64,000 nt of DNA from Ralstonia pickettii (GCF_001699815.1 NZ_MCGB01000020.1:1-64000), one strand, 5' to 3'; shown: positions 53,083-63,234, counted from the first letter of the stretch. Made by a program: numbers and translations. The notes: generated by a model from the sequence alone, not told the origin.

Positions 53083-53610
53083 TCAGGAGGTGCTGCCTGG
53101 GATGATCTCCTCCGCATCGGCGTTGGGCGCCGAGGTTGGCGCGCCGGCGTGCTCGCCTTGTGCCTCTTGCCATTTCTTGTAGCCCCACCAGGCCGCTCCG
53201 GCCACGATCCCCACCTTGCCGAGCTTGCGCGTGATCCGGCCGATGACGGTGCGGCGCAATCCTGCATACGCGAGCGACAGTACAGTGCCCACCAGCGGAT
53301 ACTCACGCGCAATGCCCAGCGTCCGCATCAGGCTGTTCGGCCGGGCCAGCGGGCGGAACAGACTTGGCAGCAACGCTCCGAGGCCGCCCAGGCTGAAGGT
53401 ACGGCTACTGGCGCGATGGACATCGTTGCGGGCTTGAGCGTAGTCGTAGCGCTCCAGCGCGGCGCGCGTGAGCAGCAATTCCTTGCGCACGCTCAAGGGC
53501 AGGCGTGTTTCGGCGCCGCGGCGTGACGGCCGCACATGGTGCCGCGCGCTCGATGCGGGTTCGTTCACGGATGTGCCCGGTGACGGCGCGTGTTCGGTCG
53601 GATCAGTCAT
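53083..53610 (-). CDS. Hypothetical envelope protein in a YqjD-YqjE cluster
   Basis: A 175-aa protein that I cannot place in a named family. It has a disordered, polar N-terminus, a central Leu/Arg-rich helical part and a weak hydrophobic stretch at about 137-150 (VGIVAGAAWWGYKKW), then an acidic tail. It starts in an ATGA overlap with the YqjE-like gene. It occupies the position of yqjK in the enterobacterial yqjCDEK set, which is suggestive but not supported by clear similarity. Confidence 0.65.
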   Translation of the reverse strand: MTDPTEHAPSPGTSVNEPASSARHHVRPSRRGAETRLPLSVRKELLLTRAALERYDYAQARNDVHRASSRTFSLGGLGALLPSLFRPLARPNSLMRTLGIAREYPLVGTVLSLAYAGLRRTVIGRITRKLGKVGIVAGAAWWGYKKWQEAQGEHAGAPTSAPNADAEEIIPGSTS

Positions 53611-53984
53611 CGGCGCAGGATCTCCCGGTCTTTGTCTAGTTCGGCCAGCGTGGCCTCGAACAGTGGCGGTGCGTCGCGCAGCAGCGAACGCACCTTCCAC
53701 AGGCACGCTGCAGCGCCCAGCGCATACAGCGCTGCCATCACGGCCAGGGACTGCCAGCGATACGTATCCCAGCACAGGATGACCACCAGCGCCGTCAGCG
53801 TCATGATGGACAGGGCGATCAGGCTCACGGCCAACATGCCCAGGAAGGCGGTGCCGAGCAGCCGTTCTTTTTCTTCAGCCAGCTCGACGCTCGCCAGCTC
53901 GAGCCGCGTCTGCAGCATCGAGACGACCGTGCCGGCCAGTTTCTTCAAGGAAGCGAACAGCTTGGGGCTGGTGTCGTCGGTCAT
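53607..53984 (-). CDS. Phage holin family protein, YqjE-like
   Basis: A 125-aa inner-membrane protein of the YqjE/Phage_holin_3_6 type. An amphipathic N-terminus (SLKKLAGTVVSMLQTRLELASVELAEEKERLL) is followed by two transmembrane helices (about 45-68 and 74-97). The name comes from the fold family; no phage genes are present. The ATG at 53984 has no SD. It lies between a DUF883 protein and a hypothetical gene, as in the yqjD-yqjE pair. Confidence 0.8.
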   Translation of the reverse strand: MTDDTSPKLFASLKKLAGTVVSMLQTRLELASVELAEEKERLLGTAFLGMLAVSLIALSIMTLTALVVILCWDTYRWQSLAVMAALYALGAAACLWKVRSLLRDAPPLFEATLAELDKDREILRR

Positions 53985-54124
53985 GAGGAGTGGAAAGGGT
54001 GCGAGGCGGATGGCGCCAGTGCCAACACAGCACGCGCCATGCCCGGAATAGAACCGCGAAAATGCAACTGGCCGATGGCGCGATCCATAGGGCGCGCGCC
54101 ATCGGCCAGGAAGGGTGCCGCGGG

Positions 54125-54451
54125 TTACTTGCGGTTGAGCAGCAGGCCGATCAGCAGGCCCACGCCGGCCGCCACGCCCACGGCTTGCCACGGGTGGTCG
54201 TGGACGTAGTCGTCGGTGGCGCGTGCGGCAGCCTTGCTCTTGTGGACGACCGCGTCTTGCAGGTCCTGCGCCTTTTCCTTGGCTTGGCGGAGCATGCCCA
54301 TGCCGCGCTCGCGCAACTCGGCGGCCTTTTCGCCGCTGGTGGACGCAGCTTGTTTGAGCAGGGTTTCAGCGTCGGACAGTACAGTCTTCACGTCGGTCAT
54401 CAGTTTCTCCTTATTGACGGAATCGGCCAGGTTGGGGGAAGTGTTCGTCAT
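54125..54451 (-). CDS. DUF883 family protein (YqjD/ElaB-like)
   Basis: A 108-aa protein with a helical, charged N-terminal part (VKTVLSDAETLLKQAAS, GEKAAELRERGMGMLRQAKEKAQ) and one C-terminal membrane helix after DDYVHDHPWQAVG, the DUF883 signature. ElaB/YqjD proteins are tail-anchored, bind ribosomes in stationary phase and relate to stress resistance. The ATG at 54451 has GAGGA upstream. Confidence 0.88.
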   Translation of the reverse strand: MTNTSPNLADSVNKEKLMTDVKTVLSDAETLLKQAASTSGEKAAELRERGMGMLRQAKEKAQDLQDAVVHKSKAAARATDDYVHDHPWQAVGVAAGVGLLIGLLLNRK

Positions 54452-54676
54452 GGTCGGGTCCTCGGTGACGGGGGGTAGTTCAATCGTCAATATGTCGACG
54501 CGCTTATTCGCTAGCATATGTGTGGGCGCCGCGAAACTTCAAGCGCTCGCGTTGCGCGCACTGCGATGGATCAAGGCTTCGGTCATTGTCCGGCAATGTG
54601 CGTACGCCTTCCACCCTGTTGTCAGCAAATGCCGCGCCTAATGACGAAAAGTGATGTTGTTGTGAATTTATAGTCG

Positions 54677-54705
54677 TTTTGGTTGGATGGCAATCTGGCT
54701 ATAGT
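54677..54705 (+). promoter_or_regulatory. Possible promoter of the peroxiredoxin gene
   Basis: TTTTGG (54677-54682) and TATAGT (54700-54705), 17 bp apart, 28 bp before the ATG. The region upstream is AT-rich (54635-54680). Confidence 0.4.
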
Positions 54706-54733
54706 GGTTCCCAATCTGTGTATGGAGGACACG

Positions 54734-55372
54734 ATGTCTCTACGTTTGGGCGATATCGCCCCTGATTTCGAGCAGGATTCCAGTGAAGGCCGCATCAAGT
54801 TTCATGAGTGGCTGGGCAATAGCTGGGGCGTGCTTTTTTCGCACCCGGCCGATTACACGCCGGTCTGCACCACCGAACTGGGCCTGACCGCCAAGCTGAA
54901 GGACGAATTTGCCAAGCGCAATGTCAAGGCGATTGCGCTGTCGGTCGACTCGGTTGAGTCGCACAAGGGCTGGATCAACGATATCAACGAGACGCAGAAC
55001 ACCAGCGTCAACTTCCCGATCATTGCCGACCCCGATCGCAAGGTCTCGCAGCTGTACGACATGATTCATCCGAATGCGAGCGAGACGTTCACCGTGCGTT
55101 CGTTGTTCGTGATCGATCCGAACAAGAAGATTCGCCTGACGATTACGTATCCGGCATCGACGGGGCGTAATTTCAATGAAGTCCTGCGCGTGATCGACTC
55201 GCTGCAGTTGACCGAGTACCACAGCGTGGCCACGCCGGGTAACTGGCAGGACGGCGATGACGTGGTCATCGTGCCCTCGCTGAAGGATGAGGAAGTCATC
55301 AAGCAGAAATTTCCGAAGGGCTACAAGGCGTTGCGTCCGTATCTGCGCCTGACGCCGCAGCCCAATAAGTAA
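54734..55372 (+). CDS. 1-Cys peroxiredoxin (Prx6-like)
   Basis: A 212-aa peroxiredoxin. The peroxidatic Cys45 lies in SHPADYTPVCTTELG. There is no resolving Cys near the C-terminus, and the length and the end block QLTEYHSVATPGNWQDGDDVVI fit the Prx6 class. It reduces hydrogen peroxide or organic peroxides with an external thiol. GGAGGACACG precedes the ATG. It is a single gene with its own promoter and terminator. Confidence 0.93.
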   Translation: MSLRLGDIAPDFEQDSSEGRIKFHEWLGNSWGVLFSHPADYTPVCTTELGLTAKLKDEFAKRNVKAIALSVDSVESHKGWINDINETQNTSVNFPIIADPDRKVSQLYDMIHPNASETFTVRSLFVIDPNKKIRLTITYPASTGRNFNEVLRVIDSLQLTEYHSVATPGNWQDGDDVVIVPSLKDEEVIKQKFPKGYKALRPYLRLTPQPNK

Positions 55373-55396
55373 CCGTCTCCTTGGTAGTGTGATTGC

Positions 55397-55423
55397 CGCC
55401 CGGCCTTGTGCCGGGCGTTTTTT
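55397..55423 (+). terminator. Rho-independent terminator of the peroxiredoxin gene
   Basis: CGCCCGGC, 5-nt loop, GCCGGGCG and six T residues, 25 nt after the stop. Confidence 0.9.
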
Positions 55424-55450
55424 GCGTTGGAGCCGGCTCAGAATCCTAGG

Positions 55451-55490
55451 CAAAACAAAAACCGGCCAGCCCTTTCGGGTCTGGCCGGTT
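55451..55490 (-). terminator. Rho-independent terminator of the purine permease gene
   Basis: On the minus strand AACCGGCCAG, 11-nt loop, CTGGCCGGTT is followed by TTTGTTTTG. The plus strand also ends in TTTGTCTTTTG, so it may act both ways. Confidence 0.88.
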
Positions 55491-55519
55491 TGTCTTTTGT
55501 GGCAGACGGTTCCGTGCGA

Positions 55520-56902
55520 TCAGATCGCCCAGCCGCCTACGTAGAACGCTACCAGCGCAGCCGCGATCGCCACGGTGCCGATGTTCAGCTTGCGCCATTC
55601 GCCGGCCACCACGCGGCCGATCACCAGCGTGCTAAAGCCCAGCATGATGCCGGTGACGATGTTGCAGGTCAGCACGATGAACACGGCGCAGACTAGGCCC
55701 GACAGTGCGTCAACCATGTCGTCCATGTGCAGCTTGCTCACGCTGGAGAGCATCAGCAGGCCGACATACATCAGCGCCGGGGCCGTTGCGTATGACGGCA
55801 CCAGGCCCGCCAGCGGCGAGAAGAACATCACCGCCAGGAACATCACGCCGACCACCACAGCCGTCAGGCCAGTCTTGCCGCCCGCTGCTACGCCGACCGT
55901 CGACTCGATGTAAGCCGCCGCCGGAGCCCCGCCAAAGAACGCCGAGAAGATCGAGCTGATCGAATCGGCCGTGAGGGCGCGGCCACCGTTGATGATATGG
56001 CCCTTGTCGTTGAGCAGTCCGGCCTGGCCGGCAACCGCGCGGATCGTGCCGGTGGCATCGAACACGGCGGTCATCACCAGTGCCAGCACGCTGGGCAGCA
56101 CGGCGGCCGTAAGTGCGCCGCGAATATCCATTGTGCCGATCAGCGAGGCATGCCCTGCAGCGGCGAGCGAGGGCACGGCGAACACGCCGGTGAACTTCAC
56201 GGCCGGGTCAAAGATCAGTCCCAGGACCGAGATGGCAATGATCACGATCAGGATGCCGCCCGGCACGCGACGACGCTCCATGCCGAAGATGGCGGCCAGT
56301 CCCAGCACCGACATCATCACCGGGAAGGCAGTGACGTGGCCCAGTGCAACGGGCAGGCCCGCACCGGCGTTCTTGACGACCAGCCCCACGTCGTTGGACG
56401 CGATGAGCAGCAGGAACAGCCCGATGCCGATGCCCGTGCCGTGCGCCACGCCCGAAGGCAGATTGCGCAGGATCCAGGACCGCACGCCCGTGGCCGAGAT
56501 GGCGGTGAAGACCACACCCATCAGGAACACGGCGCCGAGTGCGATCTCTGGCGTGAGCTTTTGCCCGAGCACCAGGCCAAAGGCCATGAACGCGGTCAGC
56601 GAAATCGCGCAGCCGATGGCGATCGGCAGCTTGGCCCACAAGCCCATGAGCAGCGAGCCGAAGGCGGTGGTCAGACACACCGCGACGAACACAGCGCTGG
56701 TATCAAAGCCGGCCTTGCCCAGCATGCCGGGCACGACAAACACGGCGTAGACCATCGCCATGAAGGTGGTGATGCCAGCCACGACCTCGCGCTTTTGCGT
56801 GCTGCCGCGTGCAGAAATCTGGAAATAGCGATCAATGGCACGCGCATCGGCGATGCCAGCGGCGCCAAGTTCCGTCGACGACGGAATGGACTGTTCAGCC
56901 AT
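55520..56902 (-). CDS. NCS2 family purine permease (AzgA type)
   Basis: A 460-aa permease with about 12-14 membrane segments. It starts [39 protein letters not shown], the AzgA/COG2252 signature. [17 protein letters not shown] and the [20 protein letters not shown] block carry the substrate residues. Family members take up adenine, guanine and hypoxanthine. The ATG at 56902 is chosen over 53 upstream codons that are Arg-rich. It ends at a terminator and stands alone. Confidence 0.9.
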   Translation of the reverse strand: MAEQSIPSSTELGAAGIADARAIDRYFQISARGSTQKREVVAGITTFMAMVYAVFVVPGMLGKAGFDTSAVFVAVCLTTAFGSLLMGLWAKLPIAIGCAISLTAFMAFGLVLGQKLTPEIALGAVFLMGVVFTAISATGVRSWILRNLPSGVAHGTGIGIGLFLLLIASNDVGLVVKNAGAGLPVALGHVTAFPVMMSVLGLAAIFGMERRRVPGGILIVIIAISVLGLIFDPAVKFTGVFAVPSLAAAGHASLIGTMDIRGALTAAVLPSVLALVMTAVFDATGTIRAVAGQAGLLNDKGHIINGGRALTADSISSIFSAFFGGAPAAAYIESTVGVAAGGKTGLTAVVVGVMFLAVMFFSPLAGLVPSYATAPALMYVGLLMLSSVSKLHMDDMVDALSGLVCAVFIVLTCNIVTGIMLGFSTLVIGRVVAGEWRKLNIGTVAIAAALVAFYVGGWAI

Positions 56903-57311
56903 GGTGGGTTTGTCTCCTGGCAGGACTCCGCGCCGGCCGACCTTGGTCGTCCGCGTAAGGTGCCCTGTTCTGGTTTTGATATCGGTACGGGTGCCTGCGT
57001 ACGCGCGCCGGCATTCTCCAGACCGTTGTCTCGCGATTGGTTTTGTCGCGTGGCGCTGCATCTGCGTGTGGATCGCGCGCTCGTTCTATCGGTGTGAGGG
57101 GCGTGCGGCCCAACAATCCGCCGACACTTGGACCGAAGCATAGACGCGCGCTACCGCCGATTCATGCGGCGTGGCGTATCCCGGTCATTTGCAAATTGGT
57201 ATATCGCGAGGGAAGGAGAACAACGGTGCCCAGGACGGGCGAGAGATGCGGCAAGGCGTGTGGCGAGTTGTGCACGAGTGTGCTGCAACTCGCCGAAAAA
57301 GCAAAGCGCAA
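56903..57311. other. Intergenic region upstream of purine permease
   Basis: About 400 bases with no convincing gene; short open frames here are Arg-rich and lack family features. I see no purine-riboswitch core and no strong promoter pair. The region includes the permease leader on the minus strand and the space behind the gcdH stop. Confidence 0.4.
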
Positions 57312-58505
57312 TCAGAAGAAAGCCTGAATGCCGGTCTGTGCGCGGCCGAGGATCAGCGCGTGGATATCGTGCGTGCCTTCGTATGTGTTCACCACTTCCA
57401 GGTTCACCACGTGGCGGATCACGCCAAACTCATCCGAGATGCCGTTGCCGCCCAGCATGTCGCGTGCCACACGGGCGATGTCGAGCGACTTGCCGCATGA
57501 GTTGCGCTTCATGATCGAGGTGATTTCGACCGCGGCCGTGCCTTCGTCCTTCATGCGGCCCAGGCGCAGGCAACCTTGCAGGCCAAGCGTGATTTCGGTC
57601 TGCATGTCGGCCAGTTTTTTCTGCACGAGTTGGTTGGCGGCGAGTGGGCGGCCGAACTGCTTGCGATCCAGTACGTACTGGCGTGCGATGTGCCAGCAGG
57701 CTTCTGCTGCGCCCAGTGCGCCCCACGCGATGCCGTAGCGTGCCGAGTTCAGGCACGTGAACGGACCCTTCAGGCCGCGCACGCCCGGCATCAAGTTCTC
57801 TTCCGGCACGAACACTTCGTCCAGCACGATTTCACCGGTGATCGACGTACGCAGGCCAACCTTGCCGTGGATGGCAGGCGCCGTCAGACCCTTCCATCCT
57901 TTCTCCAGGATGAAGCCGCGGATTTCGTCCTCGCCGTTGTCGTTCGGCAGCTTGGCCCACACGACAAACACATCGGCGATGGGCGAGTTGGTGATCCACA
58001 TCTTGGCGCCCGACAGCGAGTAGCCGCCGTCGACCTTCCTGGCGCGCGTGATCATCGAGGCCGGGTCGGAACCGTGGTTCGGCTCAGTCAGGCCAAAGCA
58101 GCCGATCCACTCGCCGGTCGCCAGCTTCGGCAGGTATTTCTGCTTTTGCGCCTCGCTGCCGAATTCGTAGATCGGCACCATTACGAGCGACGACTGCACG
58201 CTCATCATCGAGCGGTAGCCTGAATCCACCCGTTCGACTTCACGTGCGATCAGGCCGTAGCTGACGTAGTTCAGGCCCGGGCCGCCGTACTGCTCGGGAA
58301 TCGTCGGGCCCAGCAGGCCCAGCTCGCCCATCTCACGAAAGATCGATGCGTCGGTCTTCTCATGCCGGAACGACTCCAGTACGCGCGGCATCAGCTTGTC
58401 CTGGCAGTACGACGCGGCGGCGTCGCGCACCATGCGTTCGTCGTCGGTCAGTTGTTGGTCGAGCAGCAGGGGGTCGGCCCAATTGAAGGCGTTGCGAGCG
58501 GTCAC
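57312..58505 (-). CDS. gcdH: Glutaryl-CoA dehydrogenase
   Basis: A 397-aa acyl-CoA dehydrogenase that oxidatively decarboxylates glutaryl-CoA to crotonyl-CoA in lysine, hydroxylysine and tryptophan breakdown. The catalytic Glu376 is in [15 protein letters not shown], and [12 protein letters not shown] and [16 protein letters not shown] are typical of GcdH. Translation starts at GTG, since no ATG is available near the [15 protein letters not shown] start. It is divergent from an IclR regulator with an operator between them. Confidence 0.94.
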   Translation of the reverse strand: MTARNAFNWADPLLLDQQLTDDERMVRDAAASYCQDKLMPRVLESFRHEKTDASIFREMGELGLLGPTIPEQYGGPGLNYVSYGLIAREVERVDSGYRSMMSVQSSLVMVPIYEFGSEAQKQKYLPKLATGEWIGCFGLTEPNHGSDPASMITRARKVDGGYSLSGAKMWITNSPIADVFVVWAKLPNDNGEDEIRGFILEKGWKGLTAPAIHGKVGLRTSITGEIVLDEVFVPEENLMPGVRGLKGPFTCLNSARYGIAWGALGAAEACWHIARQYVLDRKQFGRPLAANQLVQKKLADMQTEITLGLQGCLRLGRMKDEGTAAVEITSIMKRNSCGKSLDIARVARDMLGGNGISDEFGVIRHVVNLEVVNTYEGTHDIHALILGRAQTGIQAFF

Positions 58506-58528
58506 GGCGGTCGTCTCCGAGTCGTTGT

Positions 58529-58547
58529 TGTTCCGATATACGGAACA
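58529..58547. promoter_or_regulatory. IclR-type operator between gcdH and its regulator
   Basis: TGTTCCG-ATATA-CGGAACA is a perfect 7-bp inverted repeat with a 5-bp AT spacer, the usual form of IclR-family sites. It lies 24 bp upstream of gcdH and 62 bp upstream of the regulator, where it could control both. Confidence 0.65.
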
Positions 58548-58608
58548 CAGTTTCGAAATTTAGGGCTATCATAGCGCAACCGCCGACGATTTCCAGGGCT
58601 TTTTTGCC

Positions 58609-59433
58609 ATGAGCACGACCCGTCTCCCCGATCCCGAATTCGACACCGCGCCCGCCGAGTCGAGCGACCCGAATTTCGTCACGGCGCTCGCGCGCGGGCT
58701 GGAACTGCTGCGCGCATTCCGCCCTGGCGACACGTTGCTCGGCAACCAGGAATTCGTCCGGCGCACGGGCTTTCCCAAGGCCACAGTCAGTCGATTGGCC
58801 GGCACGCTGGTGTCGCTCGGTTACCTGCGCTACGACGATGCGCTCGGCAAATACGGGCTCGACGCCGGTGTGCTCGCACTCGGGTTTGCCTACCTGGCCT
58901 CAAGCGACGTGATCCAGCTCGCGCGGCCGCATATGAGCGCATTTGCGCAGCGCTATGGGGTATCGATCTCGCTGGGCAAGCGCGATCGGCTGGACATGGT
59001 GTATCTGGAGACGATCCGCCACGACAGCCCGTCGATGAGCGGCTCGTCGGGGCTGGGCGTGGGCTCGCGGCTCTCGCTGCTGTCGAGTTCGATGGGACGG
59101 GCGTATCTGGCTTCGTTGCCCGCAGCGCGGCGTGAGCGCTTGTACGAAGCACTGCGCACGCAGCAGCCGGCGCAGTGGGCGGCAGAAGGGGCCGCCGCAG
59201 ATGACGCTGTCAAAGCCGGCGTACGGAATGGCTATGCCGTGTCGCTGCGTGACTGGCATCCGGCCATCCACGCATGCGCAGTCGCGTTCTTCGCGCCAAG
59301 CCAGCGCGAGCCGTATGTCGTGAGTTGCAGCGCGCCACACACGTCCGCCGATGCAGAGCGCATCCGCGACGAACTGGCCCCCGCGCTGCGAGAGTTCGCG
59401 GCAAGGCTCGGCCAAGTCGCCGAGCCCGCCTGA
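58609..59433 (+). CDS. IclR family transcriptional regulator
   Basis: A 274-aa IclR protein. A winged helix-turn-helix (about 23-80, VTALARGLELLRAFRPGD then TGFPKATVSRLAGTL) precedes the effector domain (VYLETIRHDSPSM, GVGSRLSLLSSSMGRAYLA). It is divergent from gcdH and most likely controls it in response to glutarate or glutaryl-CoA; the effector is inferred. A TATCAT element (58567-58572) may be its -10. It converges on kynA with 10 nt between stops. Confidence 0.9.
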   Translation: MSTTRLPDPEFDTAPAESSDPNFVTALARGLELLRAFRPGDTLLGNQEFVRRTGFPKATVSRLAGTLVSLGYLRYDDALGKYGLDAGVLALGFAYLASSDVIQLARPHMSAFAQRYGVSISLGKRDRLDMVYLETIRHDSPSMSGSSGLGVGSRLSLLSSSMGRAYLASLPAARRERLYEALRTQQPAQWAAEGAAADDAVKAGVRNGYAVSLRDWHPAIHACAVAFFAPSQREPYVVSCSAPHTSADAERIRDELAPALREFAARLGQVAEPA

Positions 59434-59443
59434 GTCGGGTCGA

Positions 59444-60319
59444 TCAAAGATCAGTCCGCAACTTCCAAAGCTCCGGAAACAACACCACATCCAGCATCTT
59501 CCGCAGGTAACCGACGCCCTCGGTGCCGCCCGTGCCACGCTTGAAGCCAATCACGCGCTCGACCGTGGTCACATGCCGGAAGCGCCATTGCCGGAACGCA
59601 TCTTCCAGATCGACGAACTTCTCAGCCAGCTCGTACAGCTCCCAGTGGTGCGTCGGGTCTCGATAGACCTCCAGCCACGCCGCTTCCACCGAGGCGTTGT
59701 AAGTCACGGGACGCGACCAGTCACGCTCGATGCAATCTGCGTCGAATGCAAAGCCGTGACGCGCCATGTAACGCACCGCCTCGTCGTACAGCGACGGCGT
59801 TTCCAACGCAGCCTTGACCTGTTCGTAATGCTCGGTGCGATGCGCGTGCGGCTTGAGCATCGCCGCGTTCTTGTTGCCGAGGATGAACTCGATCTCGCGG
59901 TACTGATACGACTGAAAGCCTGACGATTGCCCGAGGTGCGGACGCATGGCCGAGTACTCCGGCGGCGTCATAGTGGCGAGCACGTTCCACGCCTGCACCA
60001 GCTGATCCATGATGCGCGACACGCGCGCCAGCATCTTGAACGCAGGCGGCAGGTTGTCATTGCGCACGCAATCCCGCGCGGCGCGCAACTCGTGCAGCAT
60101 CAGCTTCATCCACAGCTCGGTGGTCTGATGCTGAACGATGAAGAGCATCTCGTTGTGATCCGGCGAGCGCGGGTGCTGCGCGTTCAGGATCTGGTCGAGC
60201 GCGAGGTAGTCGCCATAGCTCATCGACTTCGAGAAATCGAGCTGTGCGTCGTGCCAGCCCTCGCCCTGGGCGGCTTGCATGGGGCAGCCCGATGCTGCGG
60301 GTTGATTCGGGTTCGACAT
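59444..60319 (-). CDS. kynA: Tryptophan 2,3-dioxygenase
   Basis: A 291-aa haem enzyme that opens the tryptophan indole ring to N-formylkynurenine. Family blocks are [30 protein letters not shown] with the substrate His, [14 protein letters not shown], and [19 protein letters not shown] with [27 protein letters not shown] carrying the haem-ligand His. It is the last gene of the kyn operon and starts one base after the kynU stop. Confidence 0.97.
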   Translation of the reverse strand: MSNPNQPAASGCPMQAAQGEGWHDAQLDFSKSMSYGDYLALDQILNAQHPRSPDHNEMLFIVQHQTTELWMKLMLHELRAARDCVRNDNLPPAFKMLARVSRIMDQLVQAWNVLATMTPPEYSAMRPHLGQSSGFQSYQYREIEFILGNKNAAMLKPHAHRTEHYEQVKAALETPSLYDEAVRYMARHGFAFDADCIERDWSRPVTYNASVEAAWLEVYRDPTHHWELYELAEKFVDLEDAFRQWRFRHVTTVERVIGFKRGTGGTEGVGYLRKMLDVVLFPELWKLRTDL

Positions 60320-60320
60320 C

Positions 60321-61574
60321 TCAGGTCACCAGCGTACGTTCGTTGAATTGGGCCGATTGCCATGCGCCGGTTTCCAGCACATCGCGCAGAATTTCCACGG
60401 CATCCCACACATCGGCATAGCTCGTGTAGAGCGGCGTGAAACCGAAGCGCATGATGCGCGGCTCGCGGTAGTCGCCGATCACACCTCGCGCAATCAGCGC
60501 CTGCACCACGGCATAGCCGTTGGGGTGTTCGTAGCTGACGTGGCTGCCGCGTACGGCGTGCTCGCGCGGCGTGACGAGCGTGAGCGGAAAGCCAGCGCAG
60601 CGGGTTTCCACCAGCGTGATGAAGAGGTCGGTGAGCGCGAGCGACTTGGCACGCAGCGCGGCCATCGACGTCTGCGCGAAGATGTCGAGCCCGCATTCCA
60701 CCATCGCCATCGACGTGATCGGTTGTGTGCCGCACAGGAAGCGGCCGATGCCGGCATCGGCGTCGTAGCGCGACTCCATCGCGAACGGCCGCGCGTGCCC
60801 CCACCAGCCCGATAGCGGCTGCCAGAAGCGCTCGCGCAACGCCGGTGCCACCCACACGAAGGCTGGCGAGCCGGGGCCGCCGTTGAGGTATTTGTAGGTA
60901 CAGCCGATGGCGTAATCCGCGCCGCCTGCGTGCAGGTCAACGGGCACAGCGCCCGCCGAATGCGCCAGATCCCAGATGGCCAGCGCGCCGTGCTTGTGCG
61001 CCAGCGCCGAGACGGCCGCCATGTCGTACATGTGGCCGCTCTTGTAGTTCACATGCGTCAGCATGGTGACGGCGACGTCGTCGCCCAGCGCGCCTTCCAG
61101 TTCTTCCGGCGAGTCTATCAGGCGCAGTTTGTAGCCGTCGCGCAGCAGGTCGGCCAGTCCTTCAGCGATGTACAGATCGGTCGGAAAATTGTGCGTTTCC
61201 GACACGATGATCTTGCGGCCTGGCGCGTCTTCGCGCTGCACGCGAATCGCGGCGGCCAGCACCTTGAACAGGTTGATCGATGTGGTGTCGGTGACGACGA
61301 CTTCATCTTCACGCGCACCAATCAGCGGCGCCAGCTTGTTGCCCAGGCGGCGCGGCAGTTCAAACCAGCCTGCCTGGTTCCAGCTGCGGATGAGGCCGTC
61401 GCCCCATTCGTTGGCGACGACTTCCTGCGCGCGGGCAAGCGCAGTTTTCGGGCGGGCGCCCAGCGAGTTGCCGTCGAGGTAAATCACGCCGTCGGGCAGT
61501 GCAAAGGCGTCGCGCAGCGTGGCGATCGGATCGGCCGCGTCGCGTTCGAGGCAGGAGTTGCGGGTGATGGTCAT
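60321..61574 (-). CDS. kynU: Kynureninase
   Basis: A 417-aa PLP enzyme that cleaves kynurenine to anthranilate and alanine. The PLP-lysine is in [34 protein letters not shown] near the N-terminus and [14 protein letters not shown] are also family signatures. It lies between kynB and kynA. Length is normal. Confidence 0.97.
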   Translation of the reverse strand: MTITRNSCLERDAADPIATLRDAFALPDGVIYLDGNSLGARPKTALARAQEVVANEWGDGLIRSWNQAGWFELPRRLGNKLAPLIGAREDEVVVTDTTSINLFKVLAAAIRVQREDAPGRKIIVSETHNFPTDLYIAEGLADLLRDGYKLRLIDSPEELEGALGDDVAVTMLTHVNYKSGHMYDMAAVSALAHKHGALAIWDLAHSAGAVPVDLHAGGADYAIGCTYKYLNGGPGSPAFVWVAPALRERFWQPLSGWWGHARPFAMESRYDADAGIGRFLCGTQPITSMAMVECGLDIFAQTSMAALRAKSLALTDLFITLVETRCAGFPLTLVTPREHAVRGSHVSYEHPNGYAVVQALIARGVIGDYREPRIMRFGFTPLYTSYADVWDAVEILRDVLETGAWQSAQFNERTLVT

Positions 61575-61621
61575 GTGATTACGGGAGCGAAAAAGCGGTT
61601 TGTGTTCTGTCGTTGTATCGA

Positions 61622-62251
61622 TCAGGGCAGGCTGCGCAGCACGGCGCGAACCGGGCTGGCATCGAGGGTGGCGAACTTGAGTGGCAGGGCGATCAGTTCG
61701 TAGTCACCGGCGGGCACGTCGTCGAGCAGCAGCCCTTCGAGGATCGCGAGGCCGTGTTTGCCAACGGCGTGGTGCGCGTCCATGGTCTTGGAGGTCTGCG
61801 GATCGAGCGAGGCGGTGTCGACGCCGATGAGCTTGACACCGTGCGTGGCCAGCAGCGCGATGGTCTCGGGCGCAACGGCGGCAAAGTCGTTGTCCCACGC
61901 GGTCTGCGGCATATGCGCGTACGTGCGCAGCAGCACGCGCGGCGGTGCGTTGGTCAATGCGTCGCGCACGTGTTCCGGCTCGACGCGCGCTACACCTACG
62001 CAGTGGATAACGCGGCACAGGCCCAGGTAGGCGTCCAGCGGCACCTGGCCGATGGCAGCGCCGTCCGCGCGGTAGTGGAGCGGCGCATCGGCATGGGCAC
62101 CCGTGTGCGGCGAGAGCGTAATGCGTCCGACATTGACCGGGCAGTCACCTTCGAGCTTCCACGCAATTTCCTGCGAAAACGGCGTGTCGCCGGGCCACGT
62201 GGGCGTGGTGGGCGAAAGGGCGGGGGTGATGTCCCACAAAGTGCGTTCCAA
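61622..62251 (-). CDS. kynB: Kynurenine formamidase
   Basis: A 209-aa cyclase-type formamidase that hydrolyses N-formylkynurenine. The metal ligands are His49, His53, Asp55 and His59 in [14 protein letters not shown]. The family N-terminus [22 protein letters not shown] is preceded by no ATG. A TTG five codons before TPAL-type start, with GGAG five bases upstream, gives [11 protein letters not shown] therefore use TTG at 62251. It opens the operon kynB-kynU-kynA. Confidence 0.92.
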   Translation of the reverse strand: MERTLWDITPALSPTTPTWPGDTPFSQEIAWKLEGDCPVNVGRITLSPHTGAHADAPLHYRADGAAIGQVPLDAYLGLCRVIHCVGVARVEPEHVRDALTNAPPRVLLRTYAHMPQTAWDNDFAAVAPETIALLATHGVKLIGVDTASLDPQTSKTMDAHHAVGKHGLAILEGLLLDDVPAGDYELIALPLKFATLDASPVRAVLRSLP

Positions 62252-62318
62252 GGCGGCTCCAGGGCAAGAAAATCGGTGAATCCGTGTCGAAATGATAGGG
62301 AAATCCGCGCGCAATGGG

Positions 62319-62363
62319 TTTGCATAATCGTGCGTGTGAGTTCGATGGATTCGCATAAAATGC
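62319..62363. promoter_or_regulatory. Repeated Lrp-like sites between kynB and the regulator
   Basis: TTTGCATAAT (62319-62328) and TTCGCATAAA (62350-62359) are near-identical half-sites spaced 31 bp, about three helical turns. The second includes GCAT-AAA-ATGC (62353-62363). Such helically phased repeats are typical of Lrp/AsnC binding. They lie 68-112 bp upstream of kynB and 37-81 bp before the regulator. Confidence 0.5.
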
Positions 62364-62399
62364 AACGTACACAGGAAATCACGCAAAGAACAACGACAG

Positions 62400-62927
62400 A
62401 TGCAACTCGATACCACCGATCTGCGCATTCTCCAGGTCTTGCAGGAAGACGGCCGCATCAGCAACCAGGACCTGGCCGAACGCGTCGCGCTGTCGCCGTC
62501 GGCCTGCCTGCGGCGTGTGCGGATGCTGGAAGAGGGCGGCGCCATCACGGGTTACCGGGCGCAATTGGGCCGGGCGGCACTCGGGCTGGAACTGGAAGCC
62601 ATCGTGCAGGTGTCGATGCGCCAGGACGTGACGGGCTGGCACGAGACGTTCATGGCTGCCGTGCAGAGTTGGCCCGAGATCGTGGCCGCTTACATCATCA
62701 CCGGGGATTGCAACTACATCCTGCGCGTGCAGGCGCCCAACCTGCAGCACTACTCGGAATTCATCATCGAGCGGCTGTACAAGACGCCCGGCGTGATGGA
62801 CATCCGCTCGAATATCGTCCTGCGCACCATCAAGGACCGCGACGGCGGTCTGGCGCTGTTGATGGAAGCGCGGGGCGTGCGCCCGCTCGAGGGCAAGGCG
62901 ACGGGCAAGGGCGGGAGAGCAAAGTAG
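62400..62927 (+). CDS. kynR: Lrp/AsnC family regulator, KynR-like
   Basis: A 175-aa Lrp/AsnC protein. Helix-turn-helix [38 protein letters not shown] (about 3-40) is followed by the RAM ligand domain ([28 protein letters not shown]). Its divergent position next to kynBUA matches KynR of Pseudomonas aeruginosa, which activates the kyn genes with kynurenine. The 20-residue tail rich in Lys/Gly is extra. Confidence 0.85.
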   Translation: MQLDTTDLRILQVLQEDGRISNQDLAERVALSPSACLRRVRMLEEGGAITGYRAQLGRAALGLELEAIVQVSMRQDVTGWHETFMAAVQSWPEIVAAYIITGDCNYILRVQAPNLQHYSEFIIERLYKTPGVMDIRSNIVLRTIKDRDGGLALLMEARGVRPLEGKATGKGGRAK

Positions 62928-63015
62928 CAAGTGGCGCCGGACTTTCTGACGAGAATCAATCCCCTACTGAAAGCATGCGCGGATAGTGGCCCTGTGTTGT
63001 CGACCGGAGCGGGCC

Positions 63016-63222
63016 ATGGCCAAGAAGTTTCCGCTGCATCCTGTGCACCCCGAGCGCATCTGCTGGGGCTGCGACAAGTATTGCTCCACCGACGCCCTGG
63101 GCTGCGGCAACGGCTCGGGCCGCACGCAGCACCCCGCCGAGCTGCTCGGCGACGACTGGTATGAATTCGGGGATTGGGGCATCGACGCGGACGCGCCGCA
63201 GAAACCAGGCACGCCCGCGTGA
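63016..63222 (+). CDS. DUF3079 domain protein, 68 aa
   Basis: A small soluble protein with four cysteines at 16, 19, 23 and 30 (CWGCDKYCSTDALGC), probably a metal site. It matches the short DUF3079 family known from beta- and gammaproteobacteria; the function is unknown. GGAGCGGGCC precedes the ATG. It follows the KynR-like gene on the same strand with about 90 bp between. Confidence 0.75.
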   Translation: MAKKFPLHPVHPERICWGCDKYCSTDALGCGNGSGRTQHPAELLGDDWYEFGDWGIDADAPQKPGTPA

Positions 63223-63234
63223 ATGGCTGGCAGG

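Noticed and set aside
53607-53984. Holin-fold protein as a sign of prophage
   Set aside because: No other phage gene is nearby and the layout is that of the chromosomal yqjD-yqjE group.
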